From Lepisosteus oculatus (taxonomy: Eukaryota; Chordata; Actinopteri; Semionotiformes; Lepisosteidae): a stretch of DNA of 64,000 nt. This document shows, one piece after another, positions 1 to 11,170 of this stretch. Made by a program: the position numbers and the translations under genes. Under the pieces are notes generated by a model. It searched no databases. It had not been told where the DNA came from and saw only the letters and a list, made by a program, of their open reading frames with translations. The stretch covers positions 23,697,444 through 23,761,443 of the forward strand of contig NC_090703.1 in assembly GCF_040954835.1 (NCBI RefSeq), in the 5' to 3' direction. Position 1 is the stretch's first letter. Every line of letters begins with the position of its first letter.

Positions 1-904
1 ATTGTTTCTACTATTTAATAGAAAACAATCTAAAGCCTACAGTATTCAATGTTCCTTTTATGTGTCATCCATTCAAAGTAATTACTATTACAGTAATATC
101 GTATTGTGCAATATTAATTATTAATATTGCATTATAGATTTATTAATAATAATTATATTTCAGTCTTCAAAATAAAACTGTAACATGTAAAGTATGCCGT
201 CATAAACACCTTTACAGCTCACCTGAATGTAATTGTGCATTTGTAATTTCTTCAAGGCAACCCTGAATACTGTGTAGTAAACTACATATCAGATAATCTG
301 AAACTGTCAAACTGTTAGTATTTTTATCATTTGTTTGTTGCTTTTTCAGGGAAAAGAAAGAATATTACAAGGTACCATATATAATAATTAACAAATGTGA
401 ACAATCATCATGGCATGAAAGATTTGGTACCTAAACAAACTGCGAAAATCCACCAATAACATAAAAAAAACAATAACAGAAAAAAGGAAACTAGAGATTT
501 TGAAGAGAAAAGCAAAAGAAAAAGAGAAAAGTTAGAAAAAAGTAGTGAAAGAACAGAAGAGAGAATCCACAGTCTTCAAGGTCTTTCATATGTCTAGGTC
601 GAGTTTTTATGAAGTTTAAAAAGAGCTGTCAGGCAGAATAAAATTTTGGAGTTGAGCCACAGAGTGAATACCTTCTTTTTGTCAAGAAGAAAATTTTTTA
701 AGGGAGAGATTGACATCCCAAGGATACATGAGAACGTTGATTTGCAAATTACAGTAGGCTATTAAAAGTAAATGTAAAAACTGTAATTAATAACATTTTA
801 AGGTATCAAAAATGTATAATTTAAATTATAATATCATATACTAAAAGTAAATTTTAAAAAATGGATAGTCGAATTTACAAACTGTACTGCTACATATGTA
901 CAGC
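1..904. other. AT-rich non-coding DNA left of PTH2
   Basis: I see no gene here. The stretch is AT-rich with an A-rich run around 460-560 and no open frame of note. It could hold distal PTH2 regulatory sequence or a 5' non-coding exon, but nothing in the sequence decides this. Confidence 0.5.
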
Positions 905-1030
905 TATGAAATCAATTTATTGAGGTGACGCTAGGCCCTGTGTCCATCCTTGCGCCCATTGCTTGCCATGAGAGACTTCGACTCCTCTGCGACCCTGAAT
1001 TGGAAGAAGCAGTTTGAAAATGTACCGAAA
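905..1030 (+). repeat. 3' part of a tRNA-derived SINE, just upstream of PTH2
   Basis: The segment ends in the typical tail wording of this fish SINE family (cgaccctgaattggaagaag, then a cag-ttt-gaaaatg type end). The same tail closes the fuller copy at 16930-17265. It is truncated at its 5' side. It lies about 135 bp before the PTH2 start codon, so it sits in the proximal promoter or 5' UTR region. Confidence 0.6.
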
Positions 1031-1163
1031 TAACACTATATATACTGTACTTAGTATGAAACCCTCTGACCTTCCCTTCACAAGAATGTATCTCTCATTC
1101 AATAGCTCAGCCTCTTCACTTGACACACACAAGTCCTCAGTGTCACTCTTTGTTTTGTAGATT

Positions 1164-3534
1164 ATGAAGCCAGTTTCCCCACCTCGCTCAGCATTCCTTT
1201 TCCTGGCTCTTGTTGTCTCGACCTTGCTGCCTTCTGGTTACACTCTTCCTCGCCTACGCAGCCTGCGCAGGTAAGGGAGCCACTCAAGAGAGAGCAGGTC
1301 ATTACTTCTTTTGTTGTGTTTCATCGTGTCTTATAACACAAGTGACTGCTATTGCAAAGAAAAGTGGGTGTTCGGGTGCACTCTGGCCCTTAATCAGTGA
1401 GGCAAAAGCATTTTTTCTAACAGCAACCATTTAAAAAATTCACTTCACTTCACACACAATTTATCAAAACCTATTTTTCTGTGAAACCTGTATGCTTAAA
1501 ACAATGAAAAGCTGATGCTTGAATTACATTGGAATTGATATTCTATGAAAACGCAAAACATAACTAGGAGTATTTATTATTTTGATTTTGATTTTTGATT
1601 TTTGTAGAAAATTCAAATCAAACACGTAGCATATACCTGATACAATTTTGACTTGAAAGCTGATACTGAGACAGATTTGAGCCCACAATGTGAGATTATT
1701 CAGCAAATATAGCAAATATACCTTAATTTGCATGGGGAATTCTGGTTTTGATGTATTCAGGATACTCATAGTGCAGAGATTAAACATTTGGTTGAAAAAA
1801 GGCCTCAGATTGTTAGAAAGCTAAACAGTCTTTCATTCTCTTCAATCTGAAAATAATGGCTTGTATTTTTCATCCACAATTTGCATGTGAGGTGGGTCTG
1901 ACTTGGTTCTTTAAATGCGTCATGTTTTGATGCAGTACTTTGGTACATATTAGAAGAAACTACTCCACTAGTTAAACAATTTTAGCTGCAGTAGCTCAGA
2001 TCATTTAAATATCCCTTCAAATATCTGGTGATAATTGGGTTAATTTCCTCTTTCTGAATTGTCTTGAGATAAGTATAAAAAGCATTACTTTTTATAAAAG
2101 GCATTGCAAAAAATAAAACAAGTTTATTATCAAGTCCATGTCATGCTGTACTGAAGATAAAAGCTGACCTGAAGGTTAAACAATTAAACTAGAAGTTTTA
2201 TTATACTAAAAAATAAGATGTTGTATTGTTCAAATGCAGAGGTACAGTATTCTATTTAAATGAACAACTTTGACACAAACACTTTAGATGAAGACACTGC
2301 TTTTTAATAATGCATGTGTAAGTTATAAATGTTCTTAAGGGAAAGGTTTAATTATAATAAAGCACAACCAAATTAAGCTTTTTAAAGTATTTTCGATGAT
2401 GTCCAACACAGTGACCAAAACAACAGGATCACAGAACATTCAGTTCAAAGTCACATGTATATTATATATTTATGTATTAAGTTTGTAATAATCATCTGAA
2501 TGTGAACCTGTAACGCTACCACCCTGTAGTCAAACTCATTAAAACGATCTCAAAAGATAAGCAAGTTTGGACCCGGTCAGTACTGGAATGGACACCTCCA
2601 GGACAATTTGATCACAGCTACAGTATTTATGGTGTTGGTGGATTAAAGATACTGTTCTGTAGTACGCGCTTTCTTTCAGATGAGATAATTTAACCAAGGT
2701 CTTGATTACATAGCTATTAAAGATTCCATGGCATTGTTTGTAATAGTAGGGGTATTATCCTCAGTGTCATGATTTAAATTCAATCTAGGCTTTACAATCT
2801 GAGTTCCTGTATTAAGTGGTTTCAAGTGTTGTAGTAGTAATTCAACTGGTGAAGAAGTTTCTCATTTCTCAATCCGCTAAGTAATGGGGCTGATCTGTCA
2901 GCTCTGGTGAATGCAGTAACTTCCTTTCCATACCGTATGCAAAAATGCTTTGAGATTCTTTAGGATTAAAAGCACTGGATAAATTTAAGGAATTGTATTT
3001 AAGTTTGTGTTAAAAATTGTATTTATAATTGTAGTCAAACATTTAGAGAATGACCTACTGTAATGTGTGTTAAACTCTGAGACATGTAATTCAAAGTAAT
3101 AGGTGAAATAAGTAAACAGCCTTACATGTTTTCTTAGTACCAGACTTGCACCTCCTCGAATTGGTCAGGATGATTCTTCCAGATTCCGTCCACAGTTGGA
3201 AGTTCTCTACCCTTCTGTGTCTCTCCGTGATTGGAGTGTCCAGATGATGTCATCTCCAGGAATCTCTGACCCCCAGCCTAAATCCCTGCGCCTACCAGGA
3301 AGGGTTTGGCTTCCTTTCAGCCAATCAGAGATGGAATCCCTTGCTCAGGAGGAGGATCTCAACAAGAGCTGGCCTTTGCCTTGGTCCCAGCAGATGGCCA
3401 ATGAGGAGAAGAGGAACATAGTGGTAGCAGATGATGCGGCATTTCGGGAAAAGAGTAAATTATTAACCGCTATGGAACGACAAAAGTGGCTCAATTCTTA
3501 CATGCAGAAACTGCTTGTGGTCAATTCCCAGTGA
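1164..3534 (+). CDS. pth2: Parathyroid hormone 2 / tuberoinfundibular peptide of 39 residues (TIP39) precursor
   Basis: Secreted neuropeptide, the ligand of the PTH2 receptor, a class B GPCR. Coding exons are 1164-1270 and 3138-3534, joined in phase 2 with cag/gtaag donor and tttcttag acceptor, giving 167 aa. Residues 1 to about 27 form a signal peptide: basic start, then FLFLALVVSTLL. Residues 127-128 are a Lys-Arg convertase site, and what follows is exactly 39 residues to the stop. These begin NIVVADDAAFREKSKLL and contain WLNSYMQKLL, which I recognise as fish TIP39. The ADDAAFRE and WLNSYM blocks are the family hallmarks. The propeptide (about 28-126) is longer than in the 100-aa human precursor. 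A strong acceptor (tttgttttgtag) ends at 1160, four bases before the ATG, so a non-coding 5' exon probably lies upstream. The identity is firm; the 5' UTR structure is inferred. Confidence 0.93.
1271..3137 (+). other. PTH2 intron containing a degraded 5S-SINE
   Basis: Intron between the two coding exons. Apart from the SINE remnant at about 2508-2995 it is AT-rich and I see no other gene in it. Confidence 0.7.
2508..2995 (+). repeat. Degraded 5S-rRNA-derived SINE (SINE3-like)
   Basis: The head resembles the 5S rRNA internal promoter region: cgatctc, then aagataagcaagtttgg, then ggtcagtactggaatgg. Its body lines up, with many changes, with the better copy at 52983-53560 (for example the block around attaaagattccatgg). 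It ends in a ttaggattaaaagcactgg-like tail. It lies in the PTH2 intron. Confidence 0.6.
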
Positions 3535-3547
3535 GAAACTCCGGTTT

Positions 3548-3553
3548 AATAAA
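3548..3553 (+). terminator. Polyadenylation signal of PTH2
   Basis: An AATAAA lies 14 bp after the TGA stop of PTH2. A second AATAAA follows near 3609. Either could end the transcript; the short 3' UTR suits a small peptide gene. Confidence 0.55.
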
Positions 3554-4500
3554 ATTGATTGAAAATGTTCAGCTCTTATTCAGTTTGTGTGCAATGTCAT
3601 TTAAAACTAATAAAGTGTACAATTTAGTTGCTTAATGACATTTTGCCACTTACTGTATGTGTACTTCCCTGTTTTGTGTAGGGGTCTTATATAATTGAGG
3701 TCAAAATTACAAGATAATCTGGTGATATTACTGAAGTATAAATAATAACTTCATCTGAATGTGTATCTCAAAAGAATATGGGTCAGAAAATCCTTCTTTA
3801 GAATTTCACTAGAAACTTTTCTCATAAACAATACTGTTTACCTTTATGTAATCACAGATGCATATACTGTATCATGAAACATATTCCCATGTTTTTACCC
3901 CCTTTCTCTTGTTACATAATGCGAACATCTTACATAATACAAATTGGCATGTTTTTCTGTGTCTCATCAAGTTCATCCTACTGTATATATTTTCAATGTT
4001 TTTGACTTGTGCTGTTTTTGGTCAAGTGCTCATGTGTAGTTACATGTGATGGAGAATATGAATATGACTATAGCCTGCACAATTCACTGTAAGGAAAGTA
4101 ATCTATTGCCTTAGAATGCTGAAACTGGCTCACTATCCAGACTTTCTTCACTAATAAAATGTCCAAACTAATAAAATCCTAGTTGCTTTCCCTATCAATA
4201 TCTCTTTCACTAGGAGTATTTATTATCTTTTCAATTTGTTATCAAATAAATTGGTTTTCAATACAGATTTGTTACATATCTGTATTTTGGAATGAAACTG
4301 GCAAATAGTTTTTCACAGTAAAATCTTTTACATATTGTAATTATTTAGTTTGCATGTTTTACAGTTAGCCAATAAACATTTGTGTTAGCGATAGTAGAAC
4401 TAGTGTGTCACTGAGATTATTTGCATGTTACCATGCAAATTAATAACACATAGAATAAACCAGAATGATTACTCAACAGTAAGAAATAAAATGTTCCTAA
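3554..4500. other. Intergenic DNA, nothing recognised
   Basis: AT-rich sequence downstream of PTH2. No exon-like or repeat signature that I can name. Confidence 0.5.
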
Positions 4501-4504
4501 TACA

Positions 4505-4835
4505 GTTTTGGATCCATCCATTTATAAACTACTTTATCCAGTGGTTTATTCAGGAGGAACCAGAGACTATACCACAGTGGGCAATAGGTGCAAGGCAGGG
4601 TACACCCTGGACAAGATGCCAGTTGATCACAGAGCACACCAGGTCCAATTTTCCCAGAAGGGAAAACCTTAACCTACTGTACCTATGTCTTTGGTTTGTG
4701 GGAGAGAATCAGAGTACCTGGTGAAAACCCCCAGAAACTGGGTATCCACACAGATAACACCCCAGAAATTGAATCAGGGATCCCTGTGTTGCAAAGCAGC
4801 CATGCTATCCACTGCACCATGTGACCCTTGTAGTT
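4505..4835 (-). repeat. tRNA-derived SINE, reverse orientation, near full length
   Basis: Read on the + strand it starts with the family tail (ccatccatttataaactact), continues through gcaaggcagggtacaccctg and ends with the tRNA-like head (tgctatccactgcaccatgtg). Copies of the same family lie at 905, 16930, 31042, 31470, 48930 and 56432. The family has a pol III type head and occurs widely in fish genomes; the exact family name is uncertain. Confidence 0.75.
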
Positions 4836-6240
4836 CAGATACAAAATACAGATTAAAAAATATTTTGTTTCTAGAATTAAATTTGACTAACTTTTAAAAT
4901 CATCTTTATAAGATGTGGATAATATCTAAAATATTGTCAGCTTTAAACTGGACTGGGGTGCATTTGTGTGAAGCTTGCATCCTCTTCTGTGTCCACATTA
5001 TTACTCTAATTCTTCCATCTTCCATCATCAAGTTAATTGATGTCTCTAAATTGTTTATGTTGCCTACAATGGGCCAGCATTATGTCTAGGTTGCAGTCCT
5101 ATATTTTACCTCTTTTTCCAGAAGGGTTATTACAGACAAACATCATCTTTTGAAATAATTGTTGATGTGTTGGTTGACTCTGTGATTGCACAATAGCAAA
5201 TGGAGAATGTAGACAAAAAAAAAGCTTTACTACCACTCTCACTACATTAGAAAAAAGAGGGCATAAAACAAGAACCTGTTTTTTCAAACATTTCAAGATA
5301 TTCAATAACGGGGGAAAAACTACAGGCAATTACAGTTGAGAAAGCAGTGAGAGAGCAAATAAACCAGGAATTCTTGATAAAGATATCAGTATAACATACC
5401 TTAGTAGTAAAAAAAATACTTTGGCCTTGTTATCATTTTCTCTTTAGAAAAGTATCCTTTCTTTCCCACTCAGGTTACAAATGCACAAAATTTATCATAA
5501 GGTAAATGAAGGGGTCAGTTCTTCCACTGGAATTGAGTAGAATATTATTTTTTAAATTCCTCCAATGTTTCTGCCATTTAACAGTTAACTGTATTCTGCC
5601 ATTTTACTTTTATACTGTAGATCTCAAAATTTTACATTTACCAATGTTACCACCTTCAACTAAAAAATGTACCATATTTCAGTGTTCAAACCAAGGTTTT
5701 CAGTGTTCAAAATAAATTGTTCTTAATTAATGCTTTAAGTTATAATACACAGCCCTGCAACATGAAAATTTAGCACTGTGACTAAAAAGATCATTGAAGT
5801 CTTAAATTCCAACAGGACATGTGTGCATTACAAGTTGGACATCAGAAATTCTAATCAAATATCATAGGTCTGTAGTGTGTCCCTGAGGTTGCAGGAGAGT
5901 GACCCGGTTGTGAAGAGAATATTAAAACATCCCTTTGTGTCCTGTGCCTGATTTGTAAAAGGAATTTTCTTTCTGCTTTCATAGGTGCAGTCTTCTAAAG
6001 AACAGCAGAGCGAATTATTTAACTCCTGCATATACCAGCATCACTGCAATCTACTGTAGATACTCCTGATGGAGCACAAATTGAATCCAGTTACATAAAA
6101 AGTAGTGCATATACTGTAGCTATGCATTTATGTATAATACTAAGTCATGTAAGTTATTCTTTTCACCATTCCTTTGAGATGCTTTGCCAAGGCTTTGCTG
6201 GATTCACTTTGTTATGAATAACTCAATAGTTTTGAATAAC
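4836..6240. other. Intergenic DNA, nothing recognised
   Basis: AT-rich sequence between two SINEs. I see no gene and no clear repeat family. Confidence 0.45.
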
Positions 6241-6257
6241 TTGAATATTGTCTGGGA

Positions 6258-6535
6258 CTTACAAGGGCAGAGCAGTGGCACTGTGGGTAAGGATCTGTGC
6301 CTGTGGCTGGAAGGTTGCCAGTTCAAATCCTATGGCTAGCAGAAGAATTCTACTCCTTGGCCCCTGAACAAAGCCCTTAACCCCAGCTGCTATGGGGTAG
6401 CTGTATAAACAGCTGACACTATGCTCTGACCCCCAAGCTTCTCTCTTCCTGTTTGTGTGTCCCATAGACAGCAAGCTGGGGTATACAAAAAGACAAATTC
6501 CTAATGCAAGAAATTGTATATGGCTAATCTACTTT
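6258..6535 (+). repeat. Second tRNA-derived SINE family, full length
   Basis: The head carries an A-box-like gcagtggcactgtgggtaag and a B-box-like gccagttcaaatcctatgg, as in tRNA promoters. The body runs through ccttggcccctgaacaaagc and ccttaaccccagctgc. It ends with cctaatgcaagaaattgtat, a LINE-like 3' tail that would let the element borrow a LINE's reverse transcriptase. This family is distinct from the one at 4505. Confidence 0.75.
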
Positions 6536-6670
6536 ACTGTCATCAGCTTTTGAAAAGCTAACTGCCAATGAGAATGAGGGTTGTATTTGGTCAGATGTGT
6601 CACACCCGTGTCATGAAAAAGAGTGACCACTTTTTACAGCATCTTTGTAGTAGGAGATACTGTAGTTCAA

Positions 6671-6826
6671 GTAGGTAGCTGCGTCAGCATGCATAGGCTG
6701 CAAAGGAACAGGTAACGGGATTATTCTATGCTGAAAAGAAAAGAAAGGAAACACCTGAATTTGCTCCACGGCTGAAACATTGTTTTTCCTTTCTTTTCAG
6801 CATGGAATAAACTCGTTACCTGATCC
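6671..6826. repeat. Fold-back (inverted-repeat) element, copy 1
   Basis: Left arm: gtaggtagctgcgtcagcat, then gcaaaggaacaggtaacggg and tatgctgaaaagaaaag. After a short centre (ctccacggctgaaacattg) the inverse follows: tttcctttcttttcagcatgg, aataaactcgttacctg. The two arms are reverse complements with scattered mismatches. Related copies lie at 8179, 14857, 48127 and 57955. Confidence 0.75.
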
Positions 6827-7635
6827 GATACGGTTCACTTGCACTTGGATTTTGAAACCCTTCCATCAGTATTGCAATCTTCCTGTGCTTGACAAGTGCT
6901 AACATACAAACAGCAGTATTGTCACCTATAAAAATAATTAATTTGGTTAATATCTGTCTTATAAAATATTATATATAATAAAAATATTATATATGAGATA
7001 TTCAGTTGATATCTGTCTTGTATATAAAATATACAAGTTAGTTGAATCTGATTTGCTATTTGTGCCCCTCCTTTCATTTTAGGTGCCAGAATGAATTGGC
7101 ATGTTGTGCCCTCTAGGAATTTCATTCATATTGAAATAAGGCTTGAGAATGTTTACGAGCGCATTTTTTTTCTCTAAGTTTTGAGATGACAGGGTTAATT
7201 ATAATTTTTGGTAGCATTCACACTGCAAAAATATACAAAAATGTTTTCTTCTTTGCTCCTTCATGATTTCATTTGTATTGGTATAAATTCATTTGTTGTT
7301 GATCTAACAATATGTATGATCTGTGAAATGATTAAAGGAAACTTTTGTATGCAGTTAATTGGCAGATAAAGTAAATCTGCCTGAATGCATTCATAAATCA
7401 ATTGGCTCTTATCTACTGACAAATTTCTTTTTCCTGATAAACATGCTCACATCTGCTAGTCACTATACCATACAGCACAAAATGTTTGGAAATCTTCTAT
7501 GAGTGTTGAATGTTGAACTCATAATTATAGAGCACACATTGATTAGTAACTAATCAGACTTTAATTGCTCTGGGGAAAGGGAACTACTCAGTGATTAGCA
7601 TGCAAATTGCTGAGTCTTGGTTACAGTCAGAGAGT

Positions 7636-7880
7636 CACCTTCTCTAAACTCATTAAAATCCAGACTCAAAACCTTCTTCTTTAGAAAAGCCTTAACTTAA
7701 CTGTTCCATTCTTCACCTCTCTGCTTTTCTTAGTACCACCATCCTCAGTCTCCTCTGTGTATCGTAATTGTTTTATCTTATGTATTATTTTTATTTATTG
7801 TTGTTGACATTCTGTAAAGCGCTTTGAGAAGCCACCTTTAAAGGCGCTATATAAAATAAAGTTCATTTATTATTATTACT
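7636..7880 (+). repeat. LINE 3' end with ATT tail
   Basis: The end has the common fish LINE tail: ctgtaaagcgctttgagaag, then ggcgctatataaaataaagt and a short (ATT)n run. Upstream bases around 7645-7700 read as the last codons of a LINE ORF2 (a run like LKSRLKTFFFRKAL before a stop). It is a 5'-truncated insertion of about 245 bp. Confidence 0.65.
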
Positions 7881-8178
7881 TTCTGGCTTCAAGATAATTC
7901 TAATAGTTGTATAACCATCTATAAGGAGAGTTGCATTTTAAGGTTTGGATAACACAGTCAGGGTGTCAAATGGGAGGAGTAGTAGAGAGGAATGGGCACA
8001 GTAGAGATAACAAAGTCGGGGTGCAAATAGTTGCATCAGGGAAGCATGTGCCAAAGACTGAGCTCTTAGAACAGGCACAAAATAGCAGGATTGTACAGTA
8101 ACAGCTATTTACATTGGTAGAATGTTTTTTTTTTCTGCCCCTTTTCTTTTTACTGGTTGATATAAGTATATTGTGAAA

Positions 8179-8300
8179 GCTCACACCTGAAGAAGGCTCC
8201 ACAGCAGAAACAATGTGTTTTCTTTCTTCTCTTTTCAGCATGGAATAAACCTATTACTTGTTCCTCAGCAGCCTATGCATGCTGGTGCAGCTACCCACCA
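8179..8300. repeat. Fold-back element, copy 2 (right arm only)
   Basis: Starts cacacctgaagaaggctcc, continues through the pyrimidine tract ttttctttcttctcttttcag and catggaataaacctattac. It then runs through cagcctatgcatgctggtgc to the complete outer end. Only one arm of the inverted repeat is present. Confidence 0.75.
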
Positions 8301-8828
8301 TAATTATATTATATCAGTTATATATTATATCATTGTATTGATAGTTTTATAATTATTTGGCTTCACCGCAATTGTTTGAAAAAGTTGTTGGAAATATGCG
8401 TGAACAACAAAGTTTCACTTGTGGCGTGTAGCACCCATTTCATCTTAACTTTTCTGATGTAGCACTCGAGGGAATGTATTGTGCTTAGTGGTGCATTGTC
8501 TCCTCACAGTAAGGGGGAGAGAAACTGGGTGTGGGCTTTTATTTTCACTCTCCGTCTTCAATACACATTCCCAATAGTCACTGATTTAGTTTTAGTTTAG
8601 GAACTTTAACTCCACAGGATGAGTTCTTGGCACAATCTTCATCTCCTGGTTACTAATGCCGCTTAACATAAGGCAAATGTTACAGAACTCCACAAATTCA
8701 TTCAAATTACTTGAAAGTTTAGCTTTAATCTAGCTTTAAATATGAAGGTTTTAAGGTCACTATGTCTAATATATTTGTATAATTAAAATCTTAAATAAAT
8801 ACTAATAATAATTAAATAGAATTAATAC
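8301..8828. other. Unassigned sequence left of the LTR
   Basis: I see no gene. Sequence around 8400-8560 is less AT-rich and could be part of an unrecognised repeat. Confidence 0.4.
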
Positions 8829-9033
8829 TGTTGATCCCGAGATGAAGTAAAACAGATGAGTTTATTGCATGCAAGGAACAATAAAGCCGAAGTCTTGTTT
8901 CCTGCAAAAAACAACAAAACCGAAGTATTGTTCCCCGTACCGGTACAAACTTTTGGGTTATATAATATCTTCTTCTCCGTTTCTGACGTCACTCGGTCTG
9001 ATGGTAAAGAGGGGGGTTCATGGTATTTGGACA
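8829..9033 (-). repeat. Retroviral LTR remnant next to gag (minus orientation)
   Basis: On the + strand the left edge reads tgttgatccc, that is, an LTR ending in CA on the minus strand. Reading the minus strand from gag, the order is a CRE-type site (TGACGTCA, 8984-8991), a TATA-like ttatataa (8958-8965), then AATAAA just before the end. That matches U3-R-U5 order. The U3 start is not clear; gag stops at 9036, so the LTR abuts or overlaps the gag end. A second LTR was not found. Confidence 0.55.
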
Positions 9034-9035
9034 GT

Positions 9036-9836
9036 TTATGAGGTCAGTTTAAGATTCCACTGTCCAATCCTGCCTTCACTGGCTAATCGCTTTTTGCAGT
9101 TCTTTTGCCAATGTCCGAAATTTTTACAATAATGGCACCAATTTGTAATTTCGCCTTTTGGACTTAGTCGGGTGTCAGGGCCAGCTCCACCCTTCAGTAT
9201 GGGGGGTGTCCACCCTGTTTGTATTGCCCGCACCTTAGCATACATATTTCTTTCGATTTGCCATGCCATTTTAACTATTTCCTCAAACTGTTTGTTCGTA
9301 TCTTGCCCTATTTCAGGCTCTTTTAACTGAAGGGCTTTGGCTATATCAGGCTTAAGACCGCCCAAATAAATTTGTTTAATCACAGCAAAGGCGTCGCTAT
9401 TCACATCATCTTCGTCACTTAGTCCTGAGCATTCCAGCCAGAGTGTGACGAAGCGGTCAGTGAAGTCGGCCACATCCTCGCTTTCTTTTTGCTGACACGC
9501 AGATATCTTTTTCCTATCTGTCTTTTGTGGATAATTTTGTTTAAGCCATCGCCAAACCCATTCCCATCGCCCTCCCCTGCCGTTATCCTCACACAATTGT
9601 TTAAGTTCTCCGACACGCTTTTCCCCTGTCCTTCTAAGGATCATAGCGGCAGTCAGGGGGGAGATACCATAAGTATCTTTTAATTCCTGAAGCGCACTCC
9701 AGGTTCGCTGCATTCCTAATTTCGGGTGCAGTACTTTAGCCCACTGGTCAATATCTTCCGGTTTTGGATTTGATGGTATGGGGGAATCAGGGAAGGTAGG
9801 TGCGATTGCGGACCCCCTCGATGGGGTGCGAGACAC
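9036..9836 (-). pseudogene. Endogenous retrovirus gag remnant (capsid and nucleocapsid)
   Basis: An open frame of 266 codons on the minus strand, resembling gamma/epsilon-type retroviral Gag. The middle part has the helical capsid character (DVADFTDRFVTLWLE and similar). Near the C-terminus is one zinc knuckle of the C-x2-C-x4-H-x4-C type (CHYCKNFGHWQKNC), which in Gag binds genomic RNA. A stop codon immediately precedes the frame and no good ATG opens it, so the N-terminal (matrix) part is lost or in another frame. No protease, polymerase or envelope follows; the LTR begins within a few bases of the stop. It is an internally deleted fossil or a gag-only relic. Host co-option cannot be excluded, as the frame is uninterrupted. 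Confidence 0.7.
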
Positions 9837-9929
9837 TTAGAGTGACGCTGTCATCAACAGCGCCAGCCCCCGCTACATCAGGCCCTCTCCCACTTAGGGT
9901 GAGAGTACAGGTCTGCGGGCGCCCACTGT

Positions 9930-10247
9930 TTAAGAAGGGAGTTCCTGTTCCGTCTCTATCACACTCGTACCAGGTGTCATCCCACTCAGACCCTCCGTCT
10001 CCATATGGTCACTGTGAGAATCGATCCCAATTATTTTCATTTCCTGCCTGTCTGTTCCCTTATGGGAGAGCAAGATATAATTTACTGTAGTTGACGGTTG
10101 TAACACATTAACTAGTGCAGTGCGACCAGGAACTAATTCTTCCTTTAGTTTCTGACTCTCCTGCACTGCCTCTTTTCGCTTTTGTTTATACTCTTTCGTA
10201 GCAAGTAAATATCTTTTCTTCCGGGTTTTTGTTTTCCCCGTAAACAC
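9930..10247 (-). pseudogene. Possible 5' gag/leader remnant of the same retroelement
   Basis: A minus-strand open frame of 105 codons lies upstream of the gag frame in the gag reading direction. It has a lysine-rich start (KTKTRKKRYLLATKEYKQK) and an acidic end. Position and basic character would fit a decayed matrix region, but I recognise no domain in it. It may be a chance frame in a GC-richer block. Confidence 0.25.
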
Positions 10248-10249
10248 AC

Positions 10250-11020
10250 TTTTAAGAAGTCACATCCCAATTTCTTTTTTTTTTCTCATGTATCTGCCAC
10301 CACTGGTGCCGGCCGTGCACCAGGGTGGGAGCTACATGCTTGTGCTTTTGCCAATCAATACTCATATGCTTTCTTTACAGGCGTCTTCGCCCCAGACTCC
10401 CTCTGACAAACTCAACTTTTTGCATATTTTTCTCCTTTTTTTCCCGTCAACTTACACTTTTCCGATATATAAACGGACCCTTCCACCACTTTCTCAAACC
10501 ATCAGTTAGCACACATGTTCGGTCTCTTTTACTTTTGTCATGTGTGAGGTAACAGCTCATACAGTAAGGGGATACTTTCACTTGAAAAACCTGTGCATTC
10601 CTGCACTCATTCAGCCAAGGGCGTCTGTTACCTCCAGATCTAAATGCCTCTCAGAGACTTTAGAGAGGACTTACACCACACTGTTCACAGGTAAGGAACG
10701 AGACCTCGAAAACCCCCTTTCTTGATCAGTAATTCACCATCCCCAGAATGCCAGCATTGCTGCTTTTGCCCCGGGGTGGACTTACACACTGAGCTCAATC
10801 AGGGCGATTCTCGGGTCTCAACGTCCTTTAAATCCTGCTATTTAATGCTTTGCTCTTTTATTATGAGGTGTGTTTATGTTAGTGTCGTGCGTGTGTATAT
10901 GTATTTCACAAACAAGGAAAACACCAAAAACATACATATATATATCTGCTACTTCTGTTTCCTTTAAAACAAAAAACCACGCCACACCAATCCGTGCACG
11001 ATCAAAGCGTAGCTAATCTC
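10250..11020. other. Unassigned block between gag remnant and LINE
   Basis: If a complete provirus once lay here, its 5' LTR (minus orientation) should fall in this stretch. I find no copy of the 8829-9033 LTR. A TATATAAA occurs at 10466-10473 and a donor-like cacaggtaagg near 10687, without a supporting gene. The block is richer in CpG than the surroundings. Confidence 0.35.
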
Positions 11021-11158
11021 AGGACCCCGGGCGCAATTAAGGCCCAATCCAATCCTGGATTATACGTGCATTTAATTCACCACTCAGCTCCAGAACCCCG
11101 GGCGCAATTAAGGCCCACACCAGTCCTGAATTACGTGCATTTAATGCACCACTTGCTC
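11021..11158. repeat. Two tandem copies of a ~71-bp unit
   Basis: Both copies contain accccgggcgcaattaaggc and then acgtgcatttaat; the period is about 71 bp (accccg at 11024 and again at 11095). They lie directly before the truncated LINE. They could be part of the retroelement leader or of an older repeat into which the LINE inserted. Confidence 0.7.
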
Positions 11159-11170
11159 TAATGCACCGAC

